64,000 nt of DNA from Georgenia sp. TF02-10 (lineage in GTDB: Bacteria; Actinomycetota; Actinomycetes; Actinomycetales; Actinomycetaceae): positions 868,001-932,000 of the forward strand of contig NZ_CP094289.1 of the NCBI RefSeq assembly GCF_022759505.1, given 5' to 3'. Shown here piece after piece: positions 33,912 to 41,666 of this stretch. The notes beneath the pieces are model-generated. The model had not been told where the DNA came from and did no database searches. It worked only from the letters and a program-made list of their open reading frames with translations. The stretch's first letter is position 1, and each line of letters opens with the position of its first letter. A program made the position numbers and the translations under genes.

Positions 33912-34313
33912 TCAGCGCGCCTGGTCCGTGCCCCGCTGGGCGGCGAGCAGGTCCCGGATCTCGGTGAGCACCCGCACGTCCTCGGCCGGCGCCGCCGGCT
34001 CGGCGTCGGCCACCCGGCGGCGGGCGGCCAGCCGGTTCATCGGGACGACCACGAGGAAGTACACCGCGGCGGCCACCAGCAGGAAGTTCACCAGCGCCGT
34101 GACCACCGCGCCGGGCTGGACCACCGCGCCGCCGACCGTGAACTGCAGCACGTGGTCGAAGTTGGGCTTGCCCACCAGCCCGGCGACGAGCGGGTTGAGG
34201 AACCGGTCCACCACCGCCGTCACCACCGAGCCGAACGCCGCCCCGACGACGACGCCGACCGCCAGGTCCACGGCGTTGCCCCGGGAGACGAACTCCTTGA
34301 AGCCCTGCAGCAT
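33912..34313 (-). CDS. mscL: Large-conductance mechanosensitive channel MscL
   Basis: A 133-residue channel that opens on hypo-osmotic shock. MLQGFKEFVSRGNAVDLAVG then VVVGAAFGSVVTAVVDRFLN is the N-terminal helix plus pore-lining TM1; TM2 is VVTALVNFLLVAAAVYFLVV, and the cytoplasmic helix ends with EDVRVLTEIRDLLAAQ. The ATG at 34313 gives the canonical N-terminus; a GTG 6 bases upstream is the alternative. A GAGGGAG ribosome binding site precedes it. In Mycobacterium mscL also lies near the FmdB/galU/moeA cluster, so the neighbourhood is conserved. Confidence 0.95.
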   Translation of the reverse strand: MLQGFKEFVSRGNAVDLAVGVVVGAAFGSVVTAVVDRFLNPLVAGLVGKPNFDHVLQFTVGGAVVQPGAVVTALVNFLLVAAAVYFLVVVPMNRLAARRRVADAEPAAPAEDVRVLTEIRDLLAAQRGTDQAR

Positions 34314-34463
34314 GCCCACTCCCTCGTCCTCGTGCTCGCCCCGCCGCCCGGCTCGCGCCGTCGGCCGGGTGCGGCCAACCTCCTGCTGGCCGCGCCAGGC
34401 CGGGTCTCGGCGCGAGGCTCACGCGTCCGGCGGCAGGTGTCCCGCGCGGCCCCACGGCTGGTG

Positions 34464-35138
34464 TCAGCCCTCCAGGAGGACCCGCAGCGGCGCCCACGCG
34501 CTCGACCCGACGAGCAGGGTAGCGACGGACGGCGGCGCGGCGACGTAGACGACCGTGGCCTGCCCGCCGCCGGCGTCGAGTAGGCCGCTGCCGGCTTCGC
34601 TCTCCCGCACGGCGAGCACGACGACGTCGCGGGCCACGATCTCCGCCGGGCCGCTCGTCCCGGCGGCGTCCGAGGCGGCGGCGACGAGGCTGACCCGATG
34701 GCCGGGCTGGGCGAGCGCCGCAGAGCCGGCGTCGGCCACCGGCACCGGGACGACGACGGTCCCGGCCGGGGCGCCGTCGGCCAGCCCCGGGCCGGTGAGC
34801 ATGGCCGGGAGCAGCGGGGTGCCGGCGGGCAGCCCGACGGCGAGGGCCTGGCCGGTCGCGGCGTCCGGGTCGGTCAGCACGCCGGCGGGCAGGGCCCGGG
34901 CCGCCACCGAGACGACCTCGACGTCGGCGGCGCCGAGGACGGCACCCGCCGCGGCGTCGTCGGCCAGGACGAGGACCGCCTGCCCGGCCGGGGCCGGTGG
35001 CGCCAGCGTGGTGACTGTGATGGTGGCCGCCAGGCCGAGGCAGCCGGCGACGAGCAGGTGGCGCCAGCGCCACAGGGCCCGCCGCAGCCGGGCCGGCGCG
35101 GACCGGGAGGGCGGAGGCGGTGTCCGGCGGCTGCGCAT
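34464..35138 (-). CDS. SAF-domain membrane-anchored protein (RcpC/CpaB-like)
   Basis: A 224-residue protein with a basic cytoplasmic start, one membrane helix (LLVAGCLGLAATITVTTLAP, about residues 29-48) and an extracytoplasmic SAF domain (AVLVLADDAAAGAVLGAADV then EVVSVAARALPAGVL, residues 53-100). The C-terminal part (TVVVPVPVADAGSAALAQPG, HRVSLVAA) matches the RcpC/CpaB domain of Flp-pilus assembly proteins. No other pilus genes are nearby, so a role in pilus biogenesis is uncertain. It is a stand-alone gene near mscL. Confidence 0.82.
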   Translation of the reverse strand: MRSRRTPPPPSRSAPARLRRALWRWRHLLVAGCLGLAATITVTTLAPPAPAGQAVLVLADDAAAGAVLGAADVEVVSVAARALPAGVLTDPDAATGQALAVGLPAGTPLLPAMLTGPGLADGAPAGTVVVPVPVADAGSAALAQPGHRVSLVAAASDAAGTSGPAEIVARDVVVLAVRESEAGSGLLDAGGGQATVVYVAAPPSVATLLVGSSAWAPLRVLLEG

Positions 35139-35428
35139 AGCGGCACGTTATGGACGCGGAAGGCGCCGGGGGCGACGGCGGCCGGGCCGTGTGGAGGGGC
35201 GGTCAGTCGCCGGTGCGGTGGGGACGGCAGGGAACGGCCAGGCGTGCGGCGGTGCGGACGGCAGGATCGCGTGGCGGTGATGGCCGGCAGCCTCGGTCCT
35301 GCACTCTCGTGGGCCGGCCTTCTCGCCTACGTTCTTCGGTTCGACGCGCCGTTCCGCATCATTGGACTGGCTGAGCTCGTCGACGCCGCTCGAGAGCTCG
35401 CCGACCGGCTCACCGGAAGCAACAGGCG

Positions 35429-35506
35429 CTCCGGAGCAGAAAATGCGTGCCACATGCCCGAGATCTGCTCCGGAGACGACTCGCGCGACTGAAATGCACT
35501 CCGGAG
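35429..35506. repeat. CTCCGGAG repeats, upstream cluster
   Basis: Three 8-bp palindromes spaced 39 and 31 bases apart. The last two lie in GAGATCTGCTCCGGAGAC and GCACTCCGGAGAC. A related pair lies at 36106-36151, so the GNAT gene at 35611-36108 is flanked by imperfect direct repeats of about 50 bp. Confidence 0.7.
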
Positions 35507-35596
35507 ACGGCTGACGCTGGCACTCGACGCGGCTGGAGCTTGCTCCGCCGATCCCGCGGATCCTCACGAGTGCCTATTGTCGGGGCGAGCAACGGG

Positions 35597-35602
35597 TATC
35601 GT
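35597..35602 (+). promoter_or_regulatory. -10 box TATCGT of the GNAT gene
   Basis: TATCGT is followed by 8 bases and the GTG at 35611, consistent with a leaderless or near-leaderless transcript. Confidence 0.4.
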
Positions 35603-35610
35603 GCCGGGCT

Positions 35611-36108
35611 GTGAGTACGGGAGTCTGGATTGACCAGATCGGTATCGACCTCGACGCCGGAACGCAGCAGGTCGACGAGGCGATCGTCGTCATGCACAGC
35701 GCCTTCGTGGAGTACGGCCACCAGGGACAGGCGTCCGGCGCCATGGTCGAGACTGCCGACTCGCTGCGTGCCGAGCTCAGCACCGGTACTCGCCTGGGGC
35801 TCGCCCGGATCGGTGGTCAGGCAGTCGCGATGGTCAAGTACCGGACCGCGGATGGCGGCACGCTGTATTTCGGCCGCCTCGCGGTCTCGCCCGAGGCGCG
35901 CGGGCGGGGTCTGGCTTCCGCGCTCGTGCGGGCGCTGCGTGGGGCTGCCCGGGACATGGGTCTGGGCGGGTTGTCGTGCAGCGTCCGCGCTGCCGAGACC
36001 CGAAACATCATGATCTACGAGCACCTCGGCATGGCGATCATCGGCCGTGAAGATCGGCGAAGCCTGACCGGTGCTGTCATTCCCGTCGTTCTCATGCGCG
36101 ACGTATGA
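35611..36108 (+). CDS. GNAT family N-acetyltransferase
   Basis: A 165-residue acetyl-CoA-dependent acetyltransferase. The acetyl-CoA loop is FGRLAVSPEARGRGLASALV (V/I-x-P-x-x-R-G-x-G), followed by the standard helix and YEHLGMAIIGRE near the C-terminus. The acceptor is unknown. It is a single gene with its own -10 box, flanked on both sides by CTCCGGAG-containing repeats and set between genes that are neighbours in related genomes, so it may be a recent insertion. Confidence 0.85.
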   Translation: MSTGVWIDQIGIDLDAGTQQVDEAIVVMHSAFVEYGHQGQASGAMVETADSLRAELSTGTRLGLARIGGQAVAMVKYRTADGGTLYFGRLAVSPEARGRGLASALVRALRGAARDMGLGGLSCSVRAAETRNIMIYEHLGMAIIGREDRRSLTGAVIPVVLMRDV

Positions 36109-36151
36109 GATCCGCTCCGGAGACTGACCGCGACGGAGATCTACTTCGGAG
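36106..36151. repeat. CTCCGGAG repeats, downstream cluster
   Basis: CTCCGGAG at 36115-36122 in GAGATCCGCTCCGGAGAC, and a diverged CTTCGGAG at 36144-36151 preceded by GGAGATCTA. It is an imperfect copy of the 35460-35510 repeat. Confidence 0.65.
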
Positions 36152-36335
36152 GCGAAGGTTGGTCAGGCTGCGCGAACGCTTCCTGCCGCTATCGAGCTAG
36201 TATGCGTCCGGCCCACTTTCAAGCGCTCGTAGACCTCATGTCAGGACCTACCGCTCGGACGCTCGGGACGTCAAGGGCAGCCGAGCCAAGGCCGGCGACG
36301 GCCGGTGTACGGGCAGCGAAACCGCCCGAGACCGG

Positions 36336-36686
36336 TCAGTCAGCCGCGGCGGAGGAGGCCGGCTTGGTGGAGCTGCTCTTCGCAGCCCCCGCGGAGCCGT
36401 TCGAGCCCGACGTCGCCGAGGTGCTGGCGCCCGCCGGCTCCTTGGCGCCGGAGGAGGAGGTGCTCGCCGCCGGCTCCTTCGCTGACGAGGAGGACCCCGA
36501 GCCCGAGCTCGCGCGGGAGTCGGTGCGGTAGAAGCCCGAGCCCTTGAAGACCACGCCCACCGAGGAGAAGAGCTTGCGCAAGGCACCGCCGCACTCCGGG
36601 CAGACGGTCAGCGCGGCGTCGGTGAAGGACTGCTTGGCCTCGAGCTCGTTGCCGCAGACGGTGCACCGGTAGGCATAGGTGGGCAC
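36336..36686 (-). CDS. FmdB-type zinc ribbon protein with disordered tail (Ruc-like)
   Basis: A 116-residue protein. The first 55 residues are an FmdB zinc ribbon (VPTYAYRCTVCGNELEAKQS then CPECGGALRKLFS) with two CxxC pairs. The rest is a Ser/Ala/Gly-rich low-complexity tail. This layout and neighbourhood (upstream of 5-formyl-THF cyclo-ligase, galU and moeA) match Mycobacterium tuberculosis Rv0991c (Ruc), a redox-regulated chaperone whose disordered tail and zinc cysteines control client binding; that parallel is from family knowledge. The GTG at 36686 is chosen because AAGGGAGG lies 6 bases upstream; a longer frame exists but has no role. Confidence 0.85.
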   Translation of the reverse strand: MPTYAYRCTVCGNELEAKQSFTDAALTVCPECGGALRKLFSSVGVVFKGSGFYRTDSRASSGSGSSSSAKEPAASTSSSGAKEPAGASTSATSGSNGSAGAAKSSSTKPASSAAAD

Positions 36687-36788
36687 GCGAACCTCCCTTG
36701 GGATACGGGCAGATGCTGGCACTCCGCCCCAACGAGTGCCAATCGTACTCCGGTGTGCGCGCCCCCGGGCTGTGAGCAGGGGCACCGA

Positions 36789-36794
36789 TAGGCT
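36789..36794 (+). promoter_or_regulatory. -10 box TAGGCT, leaderless start of the acylase gene
   Basis: TAGGCT is followed by 6 bases and the GTG at 36801. Confidence 0.45.
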
Positions 36795-36800
36795 GCCGAT

Positions 36801-39518
36801 GTGCAACGGATGTCAGCGTCCCGGAAGGTGGTGATCGGTCTCGTCGCCGTCCTGGTGCTGGTGCTCGTCGCCGCCACCGCGCTCGTCGGGGTGCTGGTGC
36901 GGCGCCCGCTGCCGGAGCACGGCGGGACGGTCTCCCTCGAGGGCCTGGACGCCGAGGTGGAGGTGCTCCGGGACGAGCGCGGGGTGGCGCAGATCTACGC
37001 GAGCACCGATGCCGACCTCATGCGCGCGCAGGGGTACGTCCACGCCCAGGATCGGTTCTTCGAGATGGACTACCGTCGGCACGCCACCGCCGGCCGACTC
37101 TCCGAGCTGGTCGGCCAGAACGAGGCCGCGATGGGCGCCGACCTGGTCGTGCGCACCCTCGGCTGGCGGCGGGTGGCCGAGCAGGAGTGGGAGATGCTCG
37201 GCGAGGAGGCCCGCGACCTCTACTCGGCCTACGCCGACGGCGTCAACGCCTACCTCCGCTCCCGGGAGGCCTCCGAGCTCGGCCTGGAGTACACCGTGCT
37301 GGGCCTGACCACCACGCTGGCGCCGGTCGAGCCGTGGGACCCGGTGGACTCCCTCGCCTGGCTCAAGGCGATGGCGTGGGACCTGCGCAGCAACTTCGAG
37401 GACGAGCTCGGCCGCGCCGCCGCGCTGCGGCCGGTGGGCGGGGACCTCGCCCGGGTCCAGCAGCTCTACCCCGGCTACTCCGCCGACGTCACCACCCCGA
37501 TCCTGCCCGACGGCACCGACCCGGCGCGGCGGCCTCCCGTCGACGCCCCGGCGGCGTCGGCCCCCGGGCAGAGCGCGGAGACGACGGTGGCCGCGCACCC
37601 GACCGGGGAGACGGCGGCGTCCGGGAACCCCACCCGCGACGACCAGGCACCCAGCACCACCGACGACCCCGTGCCGCCCGCCGCCACCGCCGCGCTCGCC
37701 CGCAGCGCCAAGGCACTCGACGCGGTGCCCCAGCTGCTCGGCACCGGCGACGGGATCGGCTCGAACTCCTTCGTCGTCTCCGGGGACCACACCCTCTCCG
37801 GCGCCCCGCTCCTCGCCAACGACCCGCACCTGAACCTGCAGACCCCGAACCTGTGGTACCAGGTGGGGCTGCACTGCGTGGAGCTCTCCGCCGACTGCAC
37901 CTTCGACGTCGCCGGCGTCAGCTTCGCCGGGCTGCCCGGCGTCGTCATCGGACACAACGCCGACCTGGCCTGGGGGCTGACCAACCTCGGCGCCGACGTC
38001 ACCGACCTCACCCTGGAGCGGCTCTACGAGGACGGCACCTACCTGCGCGACGGCGCCCGGCTGCCGCTGGAGGAGCGCCGGGAGACGATCGAGGTCAACG
38101 GCGGCTCGCCGCGGGTGATCACCGTGGCCACCACCGCGCACGGCCCGATCATCTCCGAGGTCCTCACCGACTCCGCGGTCGCCGGCACGGTCCCGGTGCC
38201 CGAGGGCGCCCCGCCGGCCGGGTTCTCCGGCTACGGCGTGGCGCTGCAGTGGACCGCCCTGCTCCCCGGGCGCACCGGGGAGGCGATCTTCGCGATCAAC
38301 CGGGCCCGGGACGCGGCGGACATCGCCGCGGCCGCCGCCCTGTTCGAGGTGCCCAGCCAGAACATCGTCTTCGCCACCACCGACGGCGACATCGGCTACC
38401 AGGCCCCGGGCAAGGTCCCGGTCCGGGCCCAGGTGCCGGACGCCGTCGTCCCCGCCGACGGCTCCTGGCCCCGGCCGGGGTGGGACTCCCGGTTCGACTG
38501 GCAGGGATTCGTGGACCCGGCCGACATGCCGGCCGCGGTCAACCCGCCCGAGGGCTTCATCGTGGCCGCGAACCAGCCGGTCGCCCCGCCCGGGTCGGGG
38601 CCGTTCCTCACCACCGACTGGGACGCCGGCTACCGGGCCCAGCGCATCCGCACCCTCATCGAGGAGCAGATCGCCGAGGACCGGCCCTTCGACGTCGCCG
38701 GGATGAACGCGATCATGCTCGACGACGTCAGCCCGTTCGGGCCCGCGCTCGTCCCGGCCCTGCTCAGCGTCGACGTCGACAGCGACTTCGTCGCCGAGGC
38801 CGTGGACCAGCTGCGCACCTGGTCCGCCGAGGGGTTCCCGACCGCCACCGGCTCGGCCGGCGCGGCCTACTTCAACGCCGTGTGGGCCAACCTCCTGGCC
38901 CTCACCTTCGCCGACGACCTGCCCACCTCCCAGACGCCCGACGGCGGCGGGCGGTGGCTGCGGGTGGTCACCGACCTGCTCGAGGAGCCCGAGAACCCCT
39001 GGTGGGACGACCGCACCACGGTCAACGTCGTCGAGGGCCGGGACGAGATCTTGCGCCAGGCGATGGTCACCGCCCGCCAGCAGCTGACGAACACCCTCGG
39101 CAAGGACCCGGCCGGCTGGCAGTGGGGCCAGCTGCACCAGTTCCGGGCCGAGCACCTCGTCCTCGGCGGGGAGGGTGTGCCCGGGCCGGTGCGCCGCCTC
39201 GTCAACCCCGCCCCGCTGCCGGTGCCGGGCGGGAGCTCGGTGGTCAACGCCACCGGCTACGACGCCGCCGCCCGGGACGCCGGGGACCGGGTCAGCTTCA
39301 CCGTCACCTCCGGGCCCTCGGTGCGCCTCGTCGCGGACCTGGCCGACCTGGACGCCTCGACCTGGGTGCTCAGCTCGGGCACCTCCGGGCACCCGGGGTC
39401 GCGGCACTACACCGACCAGATCCGGTCCTGGGCCGAGGGGGAGACTTACCCGTGGCCGTTCACCCGGGAGGCGGTGGAGGAGGCGGAGGTCGACACGCTG
39501 ACGCTGCGGCCGGAGTAG
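36801..39518 (+). CDS. Penicillin acylase-family Ntn hydrolase
   Basis: A 905-residue S45-family acylase (penicillin G / acyl-homoserine-lactone / cephalosporin acylase group). An N-terminal anchor helix (VVIGLVAVLVLVLVAATALV) is followed by the alpha subunit (DERGVAQIYASTDADLMRAQ, then GYVHAQDRFFEMD). A Pro/Thr/Ala-rich linker at about residues 235-300 is probably removed on maturation. The autocleavage nucleophile is Ser321 in GIGSNSFVVSGDHT, followed by NDPHLNLQTPNLWYQVGLH. TTDGDIGYQAPGKVPVR is a further hallmark. It should hydrolyse amide bonds of acylated compounds at the outer surface of the membrane. Natural substrate unknown. It is convergent with the cyclo-ligase gene. Confidence 0.9.
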   Translation: MQRMSASRKVVIGLVAVLVLVLVAATALVGVLVRRPLPEHGGTVSLEGLDAEVEVLRDERGVAQIYASTDADLMRAQGYVHAQDRFFEMDYRRHATAGRLSELVGQNEAAMGADLVVRTLGWRRVAEQEWEMLGEEARDLYSAYADGVNAYLRSREASELGLEYTVLGLTTTLAPVEPWDPVDSLAWLKAMAWDLRSNFEDELGRAAALRPVGGDLARVQQLYPGYSADVTTPILPDGTDPARRPPVDAPAASAPGQSAETTVAAHPTGETAASGNPTRDDQAPSTTDDPVPPAATAALARSAKALDAVPQLLGTGDGIGSNSFVVSGDHTLSGAPLLANDPHLNLQTPNLWYQVGLHCVELSADCTFDVAGVSFAGLPGVVIGHNADLAWGLTNLGADVTDLTLERLYEDGTYLRDGARLPLEERRETIEVNGGSPRVITVATTAHGPIISEVLTDSAVAGTVPVPEGAPPAGFSGYGVALQWTALLPGRTGEAIFAINRARDAADIAAAAALFEVPSQNIVFATTDGDIGYQAPGKVPVRAQVPDAVVPADGSWPRPGWDSRFDWQGFVDPADMPAAVNPPEGFIVAANQPVAPPGSGPFLTTDWDAGYRAQRIRTLIEEQIAEDRPFDVAGMNAIMLDDVSPFGPALVPALLSVDVDSDFVAEAVDQLRTWSAEGFPTATGSAGAAYFNAVWANLLALTFADDLPTSQTPDGGGRWLRVVTDLLEEPENPWWDDRTTVNVVEGRDEILRQAMVTARQQLTNTLGKDPAGWQWGQLHQFRAEHLVLGGEGVPGPVRRLVNPAPLPVPGGSSVVNATGYDAAARDAGDRVSFTVTSGPSVRLVADLADLDASTWVLSSGTSGHPGSRHYTDQIRSWAEGETYPWPFTREAVEEAEVDTLTLRPE

Positions 39519-39527
39519 CGGGCCCGG

Positions 39528-40217
39528 TCAGCGCCGGCTGCGCAGCGGCGGGACGGGCGCCGAGCGGGCGGCCAGCACCTCGCTCTGGAACGTCGAGCCC
39601 GCCAGCAGGAACCACTCCTCTGGCGTGATCACCGCGTCGACCGGACGGTCGTGCTCGACGGCGGGCAGCAGCCGGTCGGCGATGAGCTCCTCGGCGTAGA
39701 TCATCGCGAACACCGTCACCCCGGGCCGCACGTGCGCGAGCACCCGGTCGTACCACCCGCCGCCCTGCCCCAGCCGGGTGCCCACCGCGTCGACGGCGAG
39801 GGCGGGGGCCAGCACCGCGTCGGCCTCCGCGATCGCTTCGGTCGGGAAGACCTCCCCGGACGGCTCGGGCGGCCGGCCCGGCGCCCGGACCTGCAGGTCC
39901 GCCGCGTCGCGGTACTCCGCCCAGGTCCGGCTCAGGCCCGGGCCGAGCACGGGCAGCAGCACCCGGACGCCCCGGTCCTGCAGCGCCTGCAGCGTCGGCA
40001 ACGAGCTCGGCTCGTCCTTCCGGGAGACGTAGGCGGCCACGCACCTGGCGTCCCCGACGGCCTCGAGGGCGTGGACGGCGAGCCGCTCGCCGGCGGCGGC
40101 CCGCTCGGCGTCGCTCCGCCGCGAGCGAGCCCGCCGGACAGCCGCCCGGAGCTCCTGCTTCGCGTCCTCCACCTCGTACCCCGCCGTTGGGGGCAAGGCG
40201 ACCTGCGCGCGGTGCAT
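39528..40217 (-). CDS. 5-formyltetrahydrofolate cyclo-ligase
   Basis: A 229-residue ATP-dependent enzyme converting 5-formyl-THF to 5,10-methenyl-THF in one-carbon metabolism. KQELRAAVRRARSRRS at the N-terminus binds ATP phosphates, and DAVGTRLGQGGGWYDRVLAH is the conserved nucleotide/folate motif. EVFPTEAIAEADAVLAPALA is also typical. Start ATG at 40217. The gene is divergent from galU, and this divergent pair is conserved in many actinobacteria. Confidence 0.92.
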   Translation of the reverse strand: MHRAQVALPPTAGYEVEDAKQELRAAVRRARSRRSDAERAAAGERLAVHALEAVGDARCVAAYVSRKDEPSSLPTLQALQDRGVRVLLPVLGPGLSRTWAEYRDAADLQVRAPGRPPEPSGEVFPTEAIAEADAVLAPALAVDAVGTRLGQGGGWYDRVLAHVRPGVTVFAMIYAEELIADRLLPAVEHDRPVDAVITPEEWFLLAGSTFQSEVLAARSAPVPPLRSRR

Positions 40218-40285
40218 ACCGGCCAGTCTCGCAGGTGCCACCCCCCGGGGCGACCGGTTCGGCCGGCGGGATCCGTCCTCGCACC

Positions 40286-40367
40286 GGCGGGGAGGCGGCG
40301 GACCGGGCGCGCGCCGCCGTCGCACGGGCGGGGAGGTGGCGGACCGGGCGCGCGCCGCCGTCGCACG
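40286..40367. repeat. 41-bp near-perfect tandem duplication upstream of galU
   Basis: Units 40286-40326 and 40327-40367 begin GGCGGGGAGG and differ at one base (C/T in the eleventh position). They lie between the divergent cyclo-ligase and galU genes. Each unit contains GGGCGCGCGCCGCC, itself partly palindromic. Confidence 0.8.
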
Positions 40368-40442
40368 CCCGGGGGCGGCACGGCCGCCGGCCGCCGTCGC
40401 CTGCCGGCAGCAGCGGGGGCGCCACGGCCACCGACCGGCGGA

Positions 40443-40448
40443 TAACCT
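40443..40448 (+). promoter_or_regulatory. -10 box TAACCT, leaderless start of galU
   Basis: TAACCT is followed by 6 bases and the ATG at 40455. Confidence 0.45.
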
Positions 40449-40454
40449 CGGGCC

Positions 40455-41666
40455 ATGGCAGCCGAAGAAGACCCCACCCCCGCCGGCCGCGAGCACGAGG
40501 TTCCTGGCCCCGACCGTGCGCCGGCCGGACCCACCCCTGGCGGCGGCCAGGCCCGTGCGGCGACCGGCACCGGCACCGAGCGGCCCGACCCCGCCCGGGC
40601 GGTCGGCGGCCCCGTCCGCAAGGCCGTCGTGCCGGTCGCCGGGCTGGGCACCCGGTTCGTCCCCGCCACCAAGGCGATCCCCAAGGAGATGCTGCCGGTG
40701 GTGGACAAGCCGGCCATCCAGTACGTCGTGGAGGAGGTCGCCGCCGCCGGGCTGCGCGACGTCCTGCTCATCACCGGCCGCGGGAAGAGCGCCATCGAGG
40801 ACCACTTCGACGCCGCCCCCGAGCTGGAGTCCGCGCTGGCGGCCAAGGACGACGGCGACCGGCTGGCCGTCGTGCAGGCCCCCACCGGCCTCGCCCACGT
40901 CCACTCCGTGCGGCAGGGCGAGCCGAAGGGCCTGGGGCACGCCGTGCTGCAGGCCCGCGACCACGTCGCCGGCGAGCCGTTCGCGGTGCTGCTCGGCGAC
41001 GACCTCATCGACGCCCGCGACCGGCTGCTCACCGACATGATCGCCGTGCGCGAGCACGTGGGCGGCTCCGTCGTCGCCCTGCTCGAGGTGGACCCGGCGC
41101 AGATCAACCTCTACGGGGCCGCCGCCGTCGAGCCCGCCCCGGGCGCCGCCGTCGGCGACCTGGACGCGGCCGACGTGGCCAGGGTGACCGAGCTGGTGGA
41201 GAAGCCCGCGCCGGAGGAGGCGCCCTCGAACCTGGCCGTCATCGGTCGCTACGTCCTGGACCCGGCGGTCTTCGACGTGCTGGAGCGGACCGAGCCGGGG
41301 CGGGGCGGGGAGATCCAGCTCACCGACGCCCTGCAGACCCTGGCCCGGATGGACCCGGCCGACGGCGGTGGGGTGCACGGCGTCGTCTTCCGTGGCCGGC
41401 GCTACGACACCGGGGACAAGCTGGACTACCTCAAGGCGGTGGTGCGCCTGGCCGTCGACCGGGAGGACCTCGGCCCGGACTTCTCCGCCTGGCTGGAGCA
41501 GTACGTGGCCGGGCGGCGGGTCGAGCTCGGCTCGGACCCGTCCGGCACCGGCCCCGCCGGCCCGGCGCCCTCCGCCCCGCCGGCGCCCGCCCCGGTGCCG
41601 CCCGGCCCGGTGGCGCCGGGCTCGTCGGCACCCGCCCCGGTACCGCCCGCCCCGAGCGCCCGGTGA
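40455..41666 (+). CDS. galU: UTP-glucose-1-phosphate uridylyltransferase
   Basis: A 403-residue enzyme making UDP-glucose for glycan and envelope synthesis. The nucleotidyltransferase core starts at residue 55: KAVVPVAGLGTRFVPATKAI then PKEMLPVVDKPAIQYVVEE. LLGDDLIDARD carries the metal-binding Asp, and FRGRRYDTGDKLDYLKAVV is a family signature. The core has unusual low-complexity ends: about 50 Ala/Pro/Gly-rich residues at the N-terminus and about 40 at the C-terminus (APSAPPAPAPVPPGP-like). The stop overlaps the moeA start, so the operon is galU-moeA-rimJ. Confidence 0.93.
   Translation: MAAEEDPTPAGREHEVPGPDRAPAGPTPGGGQARAATGTGTERPDPARAVGGPVRKAVVPVAGLGTRFVPATKAIPKEMLPVVDKPAIQYVVEEVAAAGLRDVLLITGRGKSAIEDHFDAAPELESALAAKDDGDRLAVVQAPTGLAHVHSVRQGEPKGLGHAVLQARDHVAGEPFAVLLGDDLIDARDRLLTDMIAVREHVGGSVVALLEVDPAQINLYGAAAVEPAPGAAVGDLDAADVARVTELVEKPAPEEAPSNLAVIGRYVLDPAVFDVLERTEPGRGGEIQLTDALQTLARMDPADGGGVHGVVFRGRRYDTGDKLDYLKAVVRLAVDREDLGPDFSAWLEQYVAGRRVELGSDPSGTGPAGPAPSAPPAPAPVPPGPVAPGSSAPAPVPPAPSAR

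Larger units (their letters stand above)
35139..35610. other. Gene-poor region with CTCCGGAG repeats
   Basis: About 470 bases with no convincing coding frame. Three CTCCGGAG palindromes lie at 35429-35436, 35468-35475 and 35499-35506. Their copies reappear on the far side of the GNAT gene. The -10 box for that gene (TATCGT) lies at 35597-35602. Confidence 0.55.

Noticed and set aside
36813-39407. An 864-codon minus-strand open frame
   Set aside because: It is antisense to the acylase gene, whose Ser321 motif and domain order are unambiguous.
40286-40367. Repeat as an origin iteron or attachment site
   Set aside because: Only two copies, no AT-rich DNA, no replication or integrase gene nearby.
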